A DNA stretch of 64,000 bases from Rugamonas brunnea (lineage in GTDB: Bacteria > Pseudomonadota > Gammaproteobacteria > Burkholderiales > Burkholderiaceae_D): assembly GCF_014042345.1 (NCBI RefSeq), contig NZ_JACEZT010000016.1, positions 62,001 to 126,000 on the forward strand, in the 5' to 3' direction. The notes beneath the pieces were generated by a model. It did not search any database. It saw only the letters and a program-made list of their open reading frames with translations, and was not told the DNA's origin. Position numbers and translations under genes: made by a program. Shown here one piece after another: positions 25,860 to 35,606 of the stretch (within the stretch, counting starts at the first letter, position 1; every line of letters begins with the position of its first letter).

Positions 25860-26761
25860 ACGCGATGGTCGAACGGCGCAGCGCGCCCTCGCTACTGGGC
25901 AACCAGCGGCGCGACGATGCCGCACGCAGTGGCAGTCTGCCGACACTGGTGGACCTGCTGCACGAGGGCTTTTACGCGCTGTTCATGCTACAGCAAGGCG
26001 CCCATCCGCTCACCATCCTCGGCGAGCCAGGCCGGCAGACGTCACCCGCGCTGGCGATGGCGACGGCGACGCCCTCCGCGCCCCCGCCGCCGCATGTTGA
26101 TGGCGAGGCCCCGCCCACGCCAGCCGGGCTGGCCGATGAGGCCATGTTCAAGGAAAAAGTGCATGCCTTCCTGGCCGAGTTCGACCGCGAAGCGCGCAAG
26201 CTGCGCGCCAGCGGTGACGATATCGACGCGGCCAAATACGCGTTTTGCGCGGCGATGGATGAGGTCATCCACAATTCCACGCTGGCCATGCGGGCGCCCT
26301 GGCGCCACCGGCCCTTGCAGTTGATGCTGTTCGGCGACCACCTGGCCGGTGAACACTTTTTCGACCGGCTCGAAGCGTTGCGCAGCAAAGGCGGTGTCCG
26401 CTTGCAGGCGCTGCAGGTATTCCACATATGTCTGCTGCTGGGATTCAAGGGCAAATTTTCCAATGAACCAGCCGACAAGCTCAGCTACCTGACGGCCCGC
26501 CTGGGCGAGGAGATCGCCCACATCAAAGGCAAAAGCCGTGGTTTCGCCCCGCAGGCAGAGCGGCCCGACGAGATCATCAACAAGCTGCGCGGCGAGGTGC
26601 CGCTGTGGGCGCTGTCCATGGTGTTCGCCGTGGCCGCGCTGTGCGTCTACCTGGGCCTGAAGACGTCGCTGACGCGCACCACCCAGAACAGCATGGCGCC
26701 CTACAATGACCTGGTCAAGCTGGCCCCCAAGCCGGCCAACCTGACCATCACCCTGCCCTGA
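25856..26761 (+). CDS. tssL: Type VI secretion inner-membrane protein TssL (DotU/IcmH)
   Basis: A 301-residue cytoplasmic-domain protein with one C-terminal transmembrane helix (WALSMVFAVAALCVYLGL). The DotU signatures are present: LVDLLHEGFYALFMLQQGA, YAFCAAMDEVIHNSTLA, FGDHLAGEHFFDRLE and LLGFKGKF. It joins TssM and TssJ in the trans-envelope complex. No C-terminal OmpA domain is fused; an OmpA-type protein is encoded convergently just downstream (12-bp gap). ATG 25856 with GGAG upstream is preferred over 25826. Confidence 0.92.
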   Translation: MNAMVERRSAPSLLGNQRRDDAARSGSLPTLVDLLHEGFYALFMLQQGAHPLTILGEPGRQTSPALAMATATPSAPPPPHVDGEAPPTPAGLADEAMFKEKVHAFLAEFDREARKLRASGDDIDAAKYAFCAAMDEVIHNSTLAMRAPWRHRPLQLMLFGDHLAGEHFFDRLEALRSKGGVRLQALQVFHICLLLGFKGKFSNEPADKLSYLTARLGEEIAHIKGKSRGFAPQAERPDEIINKLRGEVPLWALSMVFAVAALCVYLGLKTSLTRTTQNSMAPYNDLVKLAPKPANLTITLP

Positions 26762-26773
26762 GCCGCCCCCCGG

Positions 26774-27547
26774 CTACTGCGCGACGCGGAATTCGATGCG
26801 CCGGTTGCGTGCCCGGCCGTCGGGGCTGGCGTTGTCGGCCACGGGCCGGTCCGGCCCCTGTCCTGACACAGTCACCATGGCGGGATCGACACCGCGCCCG
26901 GCCAGGTAGCCGCGCACCGCTTCCGCCCGCGCCAGGCTCAGCGCCACATTGCTCTCGCGCAGGCCGACATTGTCGGTATGGCCGATCACTTCCACCTTCT
27001 TGTCCTTCACCTTGTGCAAGGCCGCCGCCATCTCGTCGAGGATGGCCTGGCCCGATGGCGTGAGCGTGGCCTTGCCGCTTTCGAATTCGATGATGCGGCG
27101 CGCCAGCGTAGCGTCCAGCAGGTTCTGCTCGGCGGCGCTCACGCGCAAGCCGTTGTTGACCGTGTAAGTCGGGTTGAGGCTGGTGGCGAAGTCGCTGGCG
27201 ATCTGCTGGCGCTGCGCTTCGTTGGCCACCTCGCCGTGCACGCTGATGTTGTTGCCGTCTATCCTGAGCTGGCCTTTGCTGATCAGCTTGAGATCGGCGC
27301 CAATCAGCTTTTGCACATAGCCTACCCAGTTCGGCGGCAACACCACCCGGCCGATGGCGATCTGGTCCACCACCTGGTCGGCGCCATACAGCTCGCGCAG
27401 GCGGGCCAGCATGGCGGCTTTGCTTGCTTCGTCCGGCACGGTGCCGCTCACCAGCACCTGCCCGGGCTTGGGCGTGGCCGGCGGCGGCACCTGGGCGGCG
27501 GCCGGGATGGCGCCCGCCAATAACAACGGCAACAGAATCGCGCGCAT
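26774..27547 (-). CDS. OmpA-family peptidoglycan-binding protein with BON-like repeats
   Basis: A 257-residue exported protein: signal peptide 1-18, a proline-rich linker, then two BON-like alpha/beta segments (VLVSGTVPDEASKAAMLARL and ISVHGEVANEAQRQQIAS), and a C-terminal OmpA peptidoglycan-binding domain (IEFESGKATLTPSGQAIL, VIGHTDNVGLRESN, ARNRRIEF). In T6SS loci such proteins anchor the TssJLM complex to peptidoglycan where TssL lacks its own OmpA domain, as is the case here. It lies 21 bp downstream of tagF in the minus-strand group. Confidence 0.85.
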   Translation of the reverse strand: MRAILLPLLLAGAIPAAAQVPPPATPKPGQVLVSGTVPDEASKAAMLARLRELYGADQVVDQIAIGRVVLPPNWVGYVQKLIGADLKLISKGQLRIDGNNISVHGEVANEAQRQQIASDFATSLNPTYTVNNGLRVSAAEQNLLDATLARRIIEFESGKATLTPSGQAILDEMAAALHKVKDKKVEVIGHTDNVGLRESNVALSLARAEAVRGYLAGRGVDPAMVTVSGQGPDRPVADNASPDGRARNRRIEFRVAQ

Positions 27548-27568
27548 GGACTACCCTCCGTGGCAAAG

Positions 27569-28537
27569 TCAGACAAAGGTTTCGTGAAACAGCGCATGGA
27601 CCGAGCGCAACGATAGCTGGCCCTGCTCCAAATACGCCGCCAGTTGCTGGACGCGCTGATCGGCCTGCGTGCATTGCTCCACCCAGTCGGCCTCGTGCAC
27701 GCTGATCTGCTGCTCATCCACGCATTGCGGATCGATGACCGCTTGCAGCGTCTCCGGCGCCGCGCCGTTGAAACCGACCACCAGCACGTATCGCTCGCCC
27801 AGGTCGGCGAAAAACAGGCACAGCTCGAATTCGCCCTGGCGCAGGAACGGGGCTATCAGGTCCAGCCAGAACGCGGCCACCTGGTAGCGATAGCGCGGCT
27901 CGTCGGGCAGCGGCAACGCCAGGCTGCGGTCCAGACTGGCCTGGCCATCATCCTTGACCGGCTGCAGCAGCAAACCGAGCGCCAGCACGATTTGCCGCAC
28001 CGGCGCGTGCGCCAGCATGGCCTGCAGGCTGGCGATATCGTGGCCGTCCAGGAAGCGGATGAAGGCTGCGCCGTGGTCCGGATCGTCCGGATCGAGTTCC
28101 ACGACGGAGGCCGCCAGCGCGTGCAGCGCCGGAGCCGGATCATCGGCGGCCGGCACTTCAGCCGCCAGCGGCGCCAGCGCATCCCACAACGGCGCCAGCA
28201 CCAGCGGGCTGCGCGCCAGGAACGCGGCCGGTTCATGCACTTCCAGCGCACTCATGACGAGAAACGGATAGCGCCGTTGCGACTTGTCGGCGCTGGACAG
28301 GATGTGGCCGGCGATGGCGCGCCGGCTGCGGTTGCCGACGAAGGCGAACGGCAGCGGCCGCAGCGCATCATAGTGCTGCTTCCAGCGCGGGTTGAGCGTC
28401 AGCACATTCATCACCTCGGCCAGCCACTGGTCCAACAGCGCGGCCAGGGCGGGATTGTCGACGGCCTTGATGAAATCGCTGCGGGTGGGAATCTTGCCGA
28501 AGTAGCCCACCCGCGTCGCCTGCGGCGCGCGCCTCAT
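27569..28537 (-). CDS. tagF: Type VI secretion-associated protein TagF (ImpM)
   Basis: A 322-residue TagF. The RVGYFGKIPTRSDFIK start and the RRYPFLVMSALEV segment define the family; the second half is less conserved. TagF is a post-translational repressor of T6SS assembly in Pseudomonas, acting with Fha. No Fha, PpkA or PppA gene is present in this window. It lies between tssM and the OmpA gene in the same direction. Confidence 0.88.
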   Translation of the reverse strand: MRRAPQATRVGYFGKIPTRSDFIKAVDNPALAALLDQWLAEVMNVLTLNPRWKQHYDALRPLPFAFVGNRSRRAIAGHILSSADKSQRRYPFLVMSALEVHEPAAFLARSPLVLAPLWDALAPLAAEVPAADDPAPALHALAASVVELDPDDPDHGAAFIRFLDGHDIASLQAMLAHAPVRQIVLALGLLLQPVKDDGQASLDRSLALPLPDEPRYRYQVAAFWLDLIAPFLRQGEFELCLFFADLGERYVLVVGFNGAAPETLQAVIDPQCVDEQQISVHEADWVEQCTQADQRVQQLAAYLEQGQLSLRSVHALFHETFV

Positions 28538-28565
28538 GGCGCCGCTCCAACAATGGGTGCGCGCT

Positions 28566-31500
28566 TCATGGCGCCGCTCCGACGATGGTTTCCGGCAGGC
28601 TCATGCCACGGAAGCCCTGCTCCTCGGGCGCGCCGCCGTCGCGGCCACTGCTCTCGGGGCTGCTGGTAATCTTCAGGTCGAGCGCCACCGTGATGGCGCC
28701 GCTGGTCCAGCGCAATTCATACACGCCGCCATCTTTGCGCTGCTTGCTGGCCGCGTCGATCATGCGCTTCAGGCCAAACTGGCCCGGTTCATTGAAGATG
28801 TCCACGCTGCGCCCGTCGAACGCCACAGCTGTGATGCGGGCGCCGGGCGCACCCTGCGGGCTGGGATGAACCATATTGCTCCACTGCGCGGGCGTGTTGC
28901 GGTAGCGCAGTTGCTGGCCGTCGATCTCGACCGTGTATTCCAGCGTGCCGGGCGCGGGCATGGGCTGGATCTGGAACACGGTCTGGGCCGCCGCCGACGA
29001 TGTGGCCACGCCGCCGGCGCCGATCGGCGCGATCCAGCCGGGAAAGCGCGCCACCACTTGCGGCGCCAGGCTGATGCCCATGTCGGCCCAGGTGCGCGGC
29101 GCCAGCACATCGCCGCGCCGCACCACCAGCGGCCCCATGGCGCCCGTGACGAACTTGGCGATCACCCCGTCCGGCCCGAAGAACTGGACGATCTCGGCGT
29201 TACTGGCCTCGATGCGCGAAGTGGTCGAGAACGGGTATTTGTTGGCCAGCGATTTCTGGAACGGGTCGTACACCTGGGCCAGCCAGGTCTTGTTGATCTC
29301 CGTCTGGCTGGGGCCGATGATAACGGCGAAGGTCTGCATCAAGGGCCGCACAAGGATGGGACGGATGGCTTGCTTCTGGCTGTCGCTCATGCCGGTCAGC
29401 ATCTGCTCGTCCACGAGGCGCAGGGCGTCGGACAGTTCCGAACCGCTGCCTTCCAGCGTCTGCTGCATCAGCTGGCGCGCGCCGGGGCCGGGGTCGCCCT
29501 GGTTCTTCAACTGGTTGAGCCGGGTGCGCACGCGCGACAAGGCGTCGAGATAGGCCCCCATCAGCGACGCATCCTTCTCCTTGGGCGCGACCAGCTTGGC
29601 CACGCCGGCGAACTCCCTCCCCACCGGCCCCATCTGGCGCTCGAAGCGGGCCGGGTCGATGGCGAGGTTGACGCCGGACACGGGCACCGGCGCGTTGCGC
29701 GAGAACGCGTTGCTGATCCAATCGAACATGCCGCGCCGGGCTTCCTGCATGCCCGGTCGGGAGGCGGCCGGATTATCCCAGGTGGTCTGCTGGTAGATCG
29801 TGGTGAGCAGCTTGGCCAGCGGCGACGATTGCGGATCGCCCAGCCGGTTCATGGCGACCACGGCCGCGTCGAAGCCGCGCAGGTCGGAGATGGTCACACC
29901 CTGCACGAACTTCTTCCACTCGCGTGCATAGTCGGCCTTGTACAGGTCCACCAGGCCTTTCTGTATTTGCTCGGGGCTACCTTCCAGCGTCAGGTCGTCC
30001 TTGGCCGCCGTTTGCAGCACCCAGTCGGCGCTTTGCAGCTCGTGCGTGGCCGCTTCCTTGAACGCGCCATCGACGTATTTTTCCCATGCCTCGCGGGTGA
30101 AGGCGCCGGACACGGCATGGCTGCCCGCCACCAACGCCTGGTCCTGCTCACCGACGATGCGGGCCACCGTCGTCGCGGGGAAACGGGTGGCGGCGCGCGC
30201 GCGGATGTCGGCGTACACGCGCTCGCGCGCTGGCATGCCATGCACCACGTGGCGCAGGTTCTCACGGGCCTGGTCGACCAGTGCCAGCTTTTCCTCTACA
30301 CGCGGCCAGGAGGGATCAGCGATCTGCGCCAAGTAGAACGTCATCAGGCGTTCGGCGCTGCGTATCATCTGCTCGCGCGGCATGGCGCCCCGATTGCTTT
30401 CCAGCCAGCCGCGCCAGTAGCGCGTGAGCTGGTCGTTCAGGTGGCTGGGCTCGGCATGGGTTTTGTCGACCAACATCAAGTAAGTCTTCAGAGCGTTGTA
30501 GGCGTCCTCAACGTTGGTGGGCGAGGCATCCAGATACGGTTGCGCGGCTGTCGCGCGCGGGACCGGCGCGGTAGTCGGCGCGGTTGCCGGGGTGGTAGCG
30601 GAACTGACGGCCGTGGCGGCGACCTGACCGGCGGTCGAGGCGGCCAAAGCGGAAGCAGCGCCCACGGCTGGCACTCCGCTTGTGCCGTCATGATCCTCCG
30701 GCGCCACCCGGGCGACCGGCTGCAACTGGTCGGCATGGGCATTCATTTCCGCGAGTAACGCCTCAAGATTGGCGGCCACGGGCTTGAGCATCACTTCCTT
30801 CACACCGGAGAAGTATTCCTCGCGCAGCTTGCGCTCCAGCAGCTCGCCTTGATACAAGCCCATGCGCAAAGACCACGGCCGGCGCCGGCGATAGCTGTCC
30901 AGCTGTTCAATGCGGTCCTGCAGGATATCAAGCGCTTCCAGCCGCGATTGCAGGTCCAGCCGCTGGTCCTGCAGCTTGACCACCTTGTCCAGATCCGCCT
31001 GCACGTTGCTGACCAGTTGCCGGTTGCCCAGATAAGACCAGCTCCACCCGCCCAGCGACGCCCCCAGCACAATGACGGACGTGAAGAACACCGCATACTT
31101 GAGCTGCACCTTGCTCTTGCTGGCGTACTGCGCCACCAGGTCCTTGTCCGCGAAGATCACCTTGCGAAACAGGTTGAGCAGGAAGTAGCCGGTCTGGCCG
31201 CTGTGATTGGACATCGGAAGTTCGGGCAGTTGCAAGCCGAAACGCTCGGCCGTGCGCCCCCACTGGGCGCTGACCGGTTGCCCCTCTTGCAAAGCGCTGG
31301 TGAAGTAGAAGCCCCGGAACACCGGCTTGAACTGGAACGGGTTTTCCTCGAACAGCGTGGCCAGGAAGGCCCGCAGCGAGGCGCGGATGGTGGCGAACTC
31401 CAGCGGAAACGTGAACACGCCAGACGGCATGCGCTCGCGCCGCTGCATGGCCATGTTGGCCAGGCTCATCTCCTTGACGCCATCGCACAATTCGCTGAAG

Positions 31501-32432
31501 CCCTGGTCGAAGAAGGCCAGCAGCTGCTGGCTGGTGGTCTTGCGCTTGTAGGGCATAGTGGCGCCCCACACGCGCTCGCGCTCGCTGCGCTCGGTCTGCG
31601 CAAAGAATTCACCAAAGCCCGCGATCAGGTCGGCCTTGGTGAACACCACGTACACGGGCGCGAACACTTCCAGCCGTTCGATCAAATCCTGCACCCGCTG
31701 GCGCAGGCTGCGCGCCAGCTTGATGCCGGCCTCGGGATCGTCGCCGCGCAACTCGGCGATGCTGACGGCGATAATGATGCCGTTGATGGGCGCACGCTTG
31801 CGGTATTTTTTCAGCAGGTCGAGAAAGCCGAACCATTCGGCCCGGTGCTCGTCCACCACCGCGTAGCGCCCGGCCGTATCGAGCAGGATGCCATCGGTGG
31901 TGAAGAACCAGTCGCAATTGCGGGTGCCGGCCACGCCCTGCACGATCTTGCTGTCCGCGAAAGGAAACTGCAGGCCGGAATGGGCGATGGCGCTGCTCTT
32001 GCCGGCGGCCGGATTGCCGATGATCATATACCACGGCAATTCGTACAAGGCCCGCGCGCCCGACACCATGCCCATCTTGGAACCTTTGATGGTGGCGATG
32101 GCCTTGAGCATGCTGTCGCGGATGGCGCTGACTTCGGCGCGCGTCGCCGCCGCATCGGCGCCCTCCGTGGTGGCGGGCACAGCGGCCTTGCCGGCCTCGC
32201 TATCGCCGGTGATCACCTGCGCCATGGCGCTCGACGCGCGCCGGGCACGGTGCCAGCGCCAGCCATACCAGATGGCCCACACGACCAGGGCGGTGGCCAG
32301 CGCCGCCGCCGTCCAGAGCAAGGTCAGTTCCAGCGCCGCCGACCCCAGGTAAAGAAAAGCGAGCAGGCCGATAAAACCGACCAAGGCAAGCTTGCGGCTA
32401 TCGAGCAGAAAGTACCAGATATTACGCATCAT
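28566..32432 (-). CDS. tssM: Type VI secretion membrane protein TssM (IcmF)
   Basis: A 1288-residue inner-membrane protein from the MMRNIWYFLLDSRK start. Two helices span about 17-60. A cytoplasmic GTPase-like domain has Walker A GNPAAGKS (139-146) and DTAGRYAV. A third transmembrane helix lies near 460, followed by a large periplasmic domain ending in the beta-rich C-terminal TssJ-binding part. Because the Walker A motif is intact, it is the NTP-binding type of TssM. The longer frame from 32540 lacks support, since family members start at the first helix. A Pro/Ala/Thr-rich stretch near 630-660 is a likely periplasmic linker. Confidence 0.93.
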   Translation of the reverse strand: MMRNIWYFLLDSRKLALVGFIGLLAFLYLGSAALELTLLWTAAALATALVVWAIWYGWRWHRARRASSAMAQVITGDSEAGKAAVPATTEGADAAATRAEVSAIRDSMLKAIATIKGSKMGMVSGARALYELPWYMIIGNPAAGKSSAIAHSGLQFPFADSKIVQGVAGTRNCDWFFTTDGILLDTAGRYAVVDEHRAEWFGFLDLLKKYRKRAPINGIIIAVSIAELRGDDPEAGIKLARSLRQRVQDLIERLEVFAPVYVVFTKADLIAGFGEFFAQTERSERERVWGATMPYKRKTTSQQLLAFFDQGFSELCDGVKEMSLANMAMQRRERMPSGVFTFPLEFATIRASLRAFLATLFEENPFQFKPVFRGFYFTSALQEGQPVSAQWGRTAERFGLQLPELPMSNHSGQTGYFLLNLFRKVIFADKDLVAQYASKSKVQLKYAVFFTSVIVLGASLGGWSWSYLGNRQLVSNVQADLDKVVKLQDQRLDLQSRLEALDILQDRIEQLDSYRRRRPWSLRMGLYQGELLERKLREEYFSGVKEVMLKPVAANLEALLAEMNAHADQLQPVARVAPEDHDGTSGVPAVGAASALAASTAGQVAATAVSSATTPATAPTTAPVPRATAAQPYLDASPTNVEDAYNALKTYLMLVDKTHAEPSHLNDQLTRYWRGWLESNRGAMPREQMIRSAERLMTFYLAQIADPSWPRVEEKLALVDQARENLRHVVHGMPARERVYADIRARAATRFPATTVARIVGEQDQALVAGSHAVSGAFTREAWEKYVDGAFKEAATHELQSADWVLQTAAKDDLTLEGSPEQIQKGLVDLYKADYAREWKKFVQGVTISDLRGFDAAVVAMNRLGDPQSSPLAKLLTTIYQQTTWDNPAASRPGMQEARRGMFDWISNAFSRNAPVPVSGVNLAIDPARFERQMGPVGREFAGVAKLVAPKEKDASLMGAYLDALSRVRTRLNQLKNQGDPGPGARQLMQQTLEGSGSELSDALRLVDEQMLTGMSDSQKQAIRPILVRPLMQTFAVIIGPSQTEINKTWLAQVYDPFQKSLANKYPFSTTSRIEASNAEIVQFFGPDGVIAKFVTGAMGPLVVRRGDVLAPRTWADMGISLAPQVVARFPGWIAPIGAGGVATSSAAAQTVFQIQPMPAPGTLEYTVEIDGQQLRYRNTPAQWSNMVHPSPQGAPGARITAVAFDGRSVDIFNEPGQFGLKRMIDAASKQRKDGGVYELRWTSGAITVALDLKITSSPESSGRDGGAPEEQGFRGMSLPETIVGAAP

Positions 32433-32540
32433 GAGCGGGCCGCCAGGTTGGGATGGAGGAAGGTATAGGCAGACCGATCCATGGTGCCACCGCCACTGTC
32501 GCGATTGTTTGAGCGGGAACAACGATTCCTGCACGTCCAC

Positions 32541-33380
32541 TTATTTGCGCACCGTGCCAGGCACCCGCAATTCCGTATGACCCAGGTCCATCATGGTCCA
32601 CCGCCCGCCCCAGTGCAGCCCCACCGATTCGGCCACTTCACCATACAAGCGATAGCCGCGCATGGCCCACGGGTCTTGCTCGGAAATGCGCAATTTGCCA
32701 TCGCGCAGGAAGGCGCAATCGGCGGCCAGTCCGAACTGGTGGTAACTCTGGAACGCCTTTGCGTTGGTGACGGCGGGACCGGAGGCGGCCAGTTGATTCT
32801 GGCGCTCCGGGCTGCGGTAGCCTTCGAGGATGGCCATGTCGTAGCCGTAGCGCTCATGCATGATCTTGAAGACCATCAGCAAGCGTTGGGCGAACTCGGC
32901 GTCGAGCAAGCGCCAGTTGCGGTTGGCGCTATCGAGCATGGGACGTACCTGCGTCACCTCCGCCGTCGTGAACGTGACGGGCGGCAGCGGCGCCGGCGCC
33001 GCCAACTGCTCACCCTGCAATAGCGCCGCCACTTGCGGATCGACTTCGCCAGCGTCGCCATCGAAGCCGCCCAACATGCCGCGTCCACTGACGAGCCAGG
33101 CCAGCAAGGGTGGCACCGTCAGCAAGACGGACGCGGCCAGCGCCGTCAAATAGTGACGGCGCAGCATCCGCCCGCCCGACCGCAGCGCCACACCGGCGCC
33201 GTCCGCCAGCGCGCCCGCGCCATGCGTGCCGCGCCGGCCTGCCTGACGTACGCGGTGGCCCGTCCACTGGCCCAGGTAGGCCAGCGATTGCCGCACCAGG
33301 TCGCGGCCGGACGGGAACAGCGACAGCCAGGCCGCGCCACAAACCGTCAGGAAAAAGATCAGCATGGAAATAAGTAACAT
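32541..33380 (-). CDS. TagX-like M15 peptidoglycan endopeptidase, membrane-anchored
   Basis: A 279-residue protein with two membrane helices (1-23 and about 78-98) and a C-terminal VanY/M15 zinc peptidase domain. The zinc-site motifs are SYHQFGLAADCAF (His214, Asp221) and LHWGGRWTMMDLGHTEL (His268). In Acinetobacter, TagX is a T6SS-encoded L,D-endopeptidase that opens the cell wall for assembly; the position upstream of tssM suggests the same task. ATG 33380 is preceded by GGAG and fits better than the frame start at 33422. Confidence 0.82.
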   Translation of the reverse strand: MLLISMLIFFLTVCGAAWLSLFPSGRDLVRQSLAYLGQWTGHRVRQAGRRGTHGAGALADGAGVALRSGGRMLRRHYLTALAASVLLTVPPLLAWLVSGRGMLGGFDGDAGEVDPQVAALLQGEQLAAPAPLPPVTFTTAEVTQVRPMLDSANRNWRLLDAEFAQRLLMVFKIMHERYGYDMAILEGYRSPERQNQLAASGPAVTNAKAFQSYHQFGLAADCAFLRDGKLRISEQDPWAMRGYRLYGEVAESVGLHWGGRWTMMDLGHTELRVPGTVRK

Positions 33381-33511
33381 CGTGCGCTCCATCAATACAG
33401 GCGGCTGGCGCAGATCGGACACTAGTTTGCGGCCATCTACGCCGGGATCGCCCCATCGTAGGCCGCCCAGAAAACTTCATCGAACGCTAGATCAAATTCG
33501 GGGGTGGTATT

Positions 33512-34291
33512 TTGGAGAGGCAGAACAAACCGACGCTGTTGACGGCCCGCCGTCCGGCGCGCGAAGGTACGCGGCGCATCCTGGCCAGTCTGGAACATGG
33601 CGCCCTCACGCTGGAGCAGGAACGCGTGCCGCGCTGGAAACTCAATAGCTGGACCACGGGCTTGTGCCTGCTGTTGCTGACGATGACGGTGCTGGCGTGG
33701 AGCATCCACCAGTCCGCACTCACCGCTCCGCAGGACAGTCCGCCGCACGTGGCTGCGCCGGCGACGACCGGGCCGCTGCTGGCCCACGTGGTGCCGGCGC
33801 CGCTCACGATGGCCGCGTCCAGCCAGGCTGCGGCCATCATCAACGACACGTCCGCGCCGGTCCAGGTGGAAATCGTGCGGCGAGCCGATCCACAACGCGG
33901 GGCCATTGCATGGGTGCCCGCCACACCGGAAGCCACCGTCGCAGCCGGTGCCGTTGCGCGCAAGGCGGCGCCCAAGGCGACGCGCGAAGTTGTGGCGACC
34001 GCCCACGCACCCAGTCCGCACGTCGCGAAAGCGACCGCCGCGGTCCCTGCCGCACCGTTGGCGGACACGGACGTGACCTTGCTGACAGCGCTGGTGGCCC
34101 ATGCAGCCCAGCCAGCCTCCGTCATTCCTCAGCGCAGCCGGGACGTGGTGGAACGCGGCGAGCAGGACAGCACCGCCGAACTGCTGCGCCGCTGCAAACA
34201 ACTGGGCCTGATCGAAGGCATGCTGTGCCATTCACGCATCTGCTCGGGCCGTTGGGAAAACGAGCCCGTGTGCCGCCTGCCCCCGCCCTGA
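33512..34291 (+). CDS. Single-pass membrane protein of unknown function, Ala/Pro-rich
   Basis: A 259-residue protein read from a TTG at 33512 with GGGGTGG just upstream. Residues 1-44 are basic and cytoplasmic, 45-65 form a hydrophobic helix (SWTTGLCLLLLTMTVLAWS), 70-200 are Ala/Pro/Thr/Val-rich low complexity (a likely periplasmic linker), and the last 45 residues form a small domain with four cysteines (RRCKQLG, GMLCHSRIC, PVCR). The Cys-rich end could be a disulphide-stabilised peptidoglycan- or partner-binding tip. It is divergent from the TagX-like gene. I do not recognise the family. Confidence 0.65.
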   Translation: MERQNKPTLLTARRPAREGTRRILASLEHGALTLEQERVPRWKLNSWTTGLCLLLLTMTVLAWSIHQSALTAPQDSPPHVAAPATTGPLLAHVVPAPLTMAASSQAAAIINDTSAPVQVEIVRRADPQRGAIAWVPATPEATVAAGAVARKAAPKATREVVATAHAPSPHVAKATAAVPAAPLADTDVTLLTALVAHAAQPASVIPQRSRDVVERGEQDSTAELLRRCKQLGLIEGMLCHSRICSGRWENEPVCRLPPP

Positions 34292-34318
34292 CGCGCTCAT
34301 CCGTTCGCCCAAATGAAA

Positions 34319-34344
34319 GAGGCCCGCGATCGCTCGCGGGCCTC
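34319..34344 (-). terminator. Intrinsic terminator of the DUF3334 gene
   Basis: GAGGCCCGCGA and TCGCGGGCCTC form an 11-bp perfect stem with a 4-base loop. On the minus strand it is followed by TTTCATTT. It sits 24 bp after the DUF3334 stop and 28 bp after the convergent plus-strand gene, so it may serve both. Confidence 0.75.
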
Positions 34345-34367
34345 GTCGGTGCTCCTGTAGCGCCGGC

Positions 34368-35057
34368 TTACATGCCCAGCGACTTCAGCAACTCGTCGTT
34401 ATCCTCGGCCTCGGTCTGCACCGGAACCGCTTCGGCAGCCTGAGCCTGATTCTCCTGCTCGAAGGCCAGCAGTGCATCCGGGTCGGGCGTTTCGTTCGCG
34501 TCGAATTCATACAGGCGGACGAATTCGGTGCGGTCGATGGCCAGTTCCAGGTAGAACACATTGCTCTTTTCCGTGTAGAACGACACGCGGCGCATTTCCG
34601 GCCGGTCCAGCGGCGTATCGACGCTCAGCATGACCTGCTTGTTCAGCACCAGCATCTTGGGTTGGTTCTGGGTGATATTGGTCTGCAGCTCACGCCGCAC
34701 TTTGCCGGTGAAGTCGCCCACGATCTGGTTCATCAGTTCGCCCAGGATATTGGCCACTTCGTCCGACGTGTGCGAGCTGGCCAGTTCCGATTTGGGCATA
34801 CCCATGTGCAGCATGTAGCGCGAATAGATCTCCATCGCCGTCTCGGCCGCGAAGTTCAGCACCACCAGGCCCGTGAAACCGCCGTCGAACAGCACGAAGC
34901 AGCCGATGTCCGGTTTCAGGCCCACTTTGGTGATCCGTTGCACCATGGCTGAATAATGCACCTTGGTTTGCGTGGCGATGCCCAGCACGCGTGTGACCGA
35001 GTTGCACAGACTGGTCAGCAAGTCTTCCGTACCGTAAACGATTTTTGTTTCTTCCAT
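34368..35057 (-). CDS. DUF3334 family protein (CheX/CheC-like fold)
   Basis: A 229-residue protein. MVQRITKVGLKPDIGCFVLFDGGF and TSDEVANILGELMNQIVGDFTGKVRRE are the conserved blocks of DUF3334; the E-x-x-N pattern (EVANILGELMNQ) resembles the active-site helix of CheX/CheC phosphatases. The C-terminus is acidic. The family occurs in Vibrio and betaproteobacteria and is uncharacterised; an aspartyl-phosphate phosphatase or a regulator of chemotaxis/motility is possible. It is a single gene with its own terminator, and its link to the T6SS genes is only positional. Confidence 0.8.
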   Translation of the reverse strand: MEETKIVYGTEDLLTSLCNSVTRVLGIATQTKVHYSAMVQRITKVGLKPDIGCFVLFDGGFTGLVVLNFAAETAMEIYSRYMLHMGMPKSELASSHTSDEVANILGELMNQIVGDFTGKVRRELQTNITQNQPKMLVLNKQVMLSVDTPLDRPEMRRVSFYTEKSNVFYLELAIDRTEFVRLYEFDANETPDPDALLAFEQENQAQAAEAVPVQTEAEDNDELLKSLGM

Positions 35058-35271
35058 GGCCTAAGCCCCTTCCCTTCCTTTGTTATTCGAGCATTATGCC
35101 CTACCAAGAGAATACTGAAGTGCAACTTCTTCGTCCACCGTATTTGGCACTTTGGAGGGAATTGTCAGCAAATGCGTGGTTTACGCGGCTGTCAGCAGCC
35201 TGCCATCGCCGCTAAAACGCCAGCTATGACAAAATACCGTTTTAACCTCATAAAAACTTGCAAGAGTACCT

Positions 35272-35601
35272 ATGCAACTACCTAACTTCAGCGATAAATT
35301 TTCAGACAACCTGGCCCAACTGCCCGTCATGGATACGGTGGCGGCGATCGAACTGGTCGACCAGTCTGGCTCGCCAATAGCAACGATCGAAAATAAACCT
35401 GGCCAGGCGGGCTCGCTCCGGGTTTATGGCTGGCTGGCCGAAAAGTTCAGCGCCATTACCCCCGAAGCAGCGGAACTGGGCCTGAAGATTTATGCCGAAC
35501 ACACGCAGGATGCCCGCGCCAACCCGGGGAAACATCCCAACATTGACCGTCTGTTCAGCATCAAAACCCCGGATCAAACCCTGCAGGTGAAAGGCCTGTA
35601 A
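35272..35601 (+). CDS. DUF2322 family protein
   Basis: A 109-residue cytoplasmic protein. DNLAQLPVMDTVAAIELVD, SLRVYGWLAEKF and NPGKHPNIDRLFSI match DUF2322, a small family of unknown function in proteobacteria. No motifs suggesting catalysis. It is the last chromosomal gene before the integron cassettes: its stop lies 6 bp from the terminal attC site, and it is oriented opposite to the cassettes. Confidence 0.82.
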   Translation: MQLPNFSDKFSDNLAQLPVMDTVAAIELVDQSGSPIATIENKPGQAGSLRVYGWLAEKFSAITPEAAELGLKIYAEHTQDARANPGKHPNIDRLFSIKTPDQTLQVKGL

Positions 35602-35606
35602 GTTCC

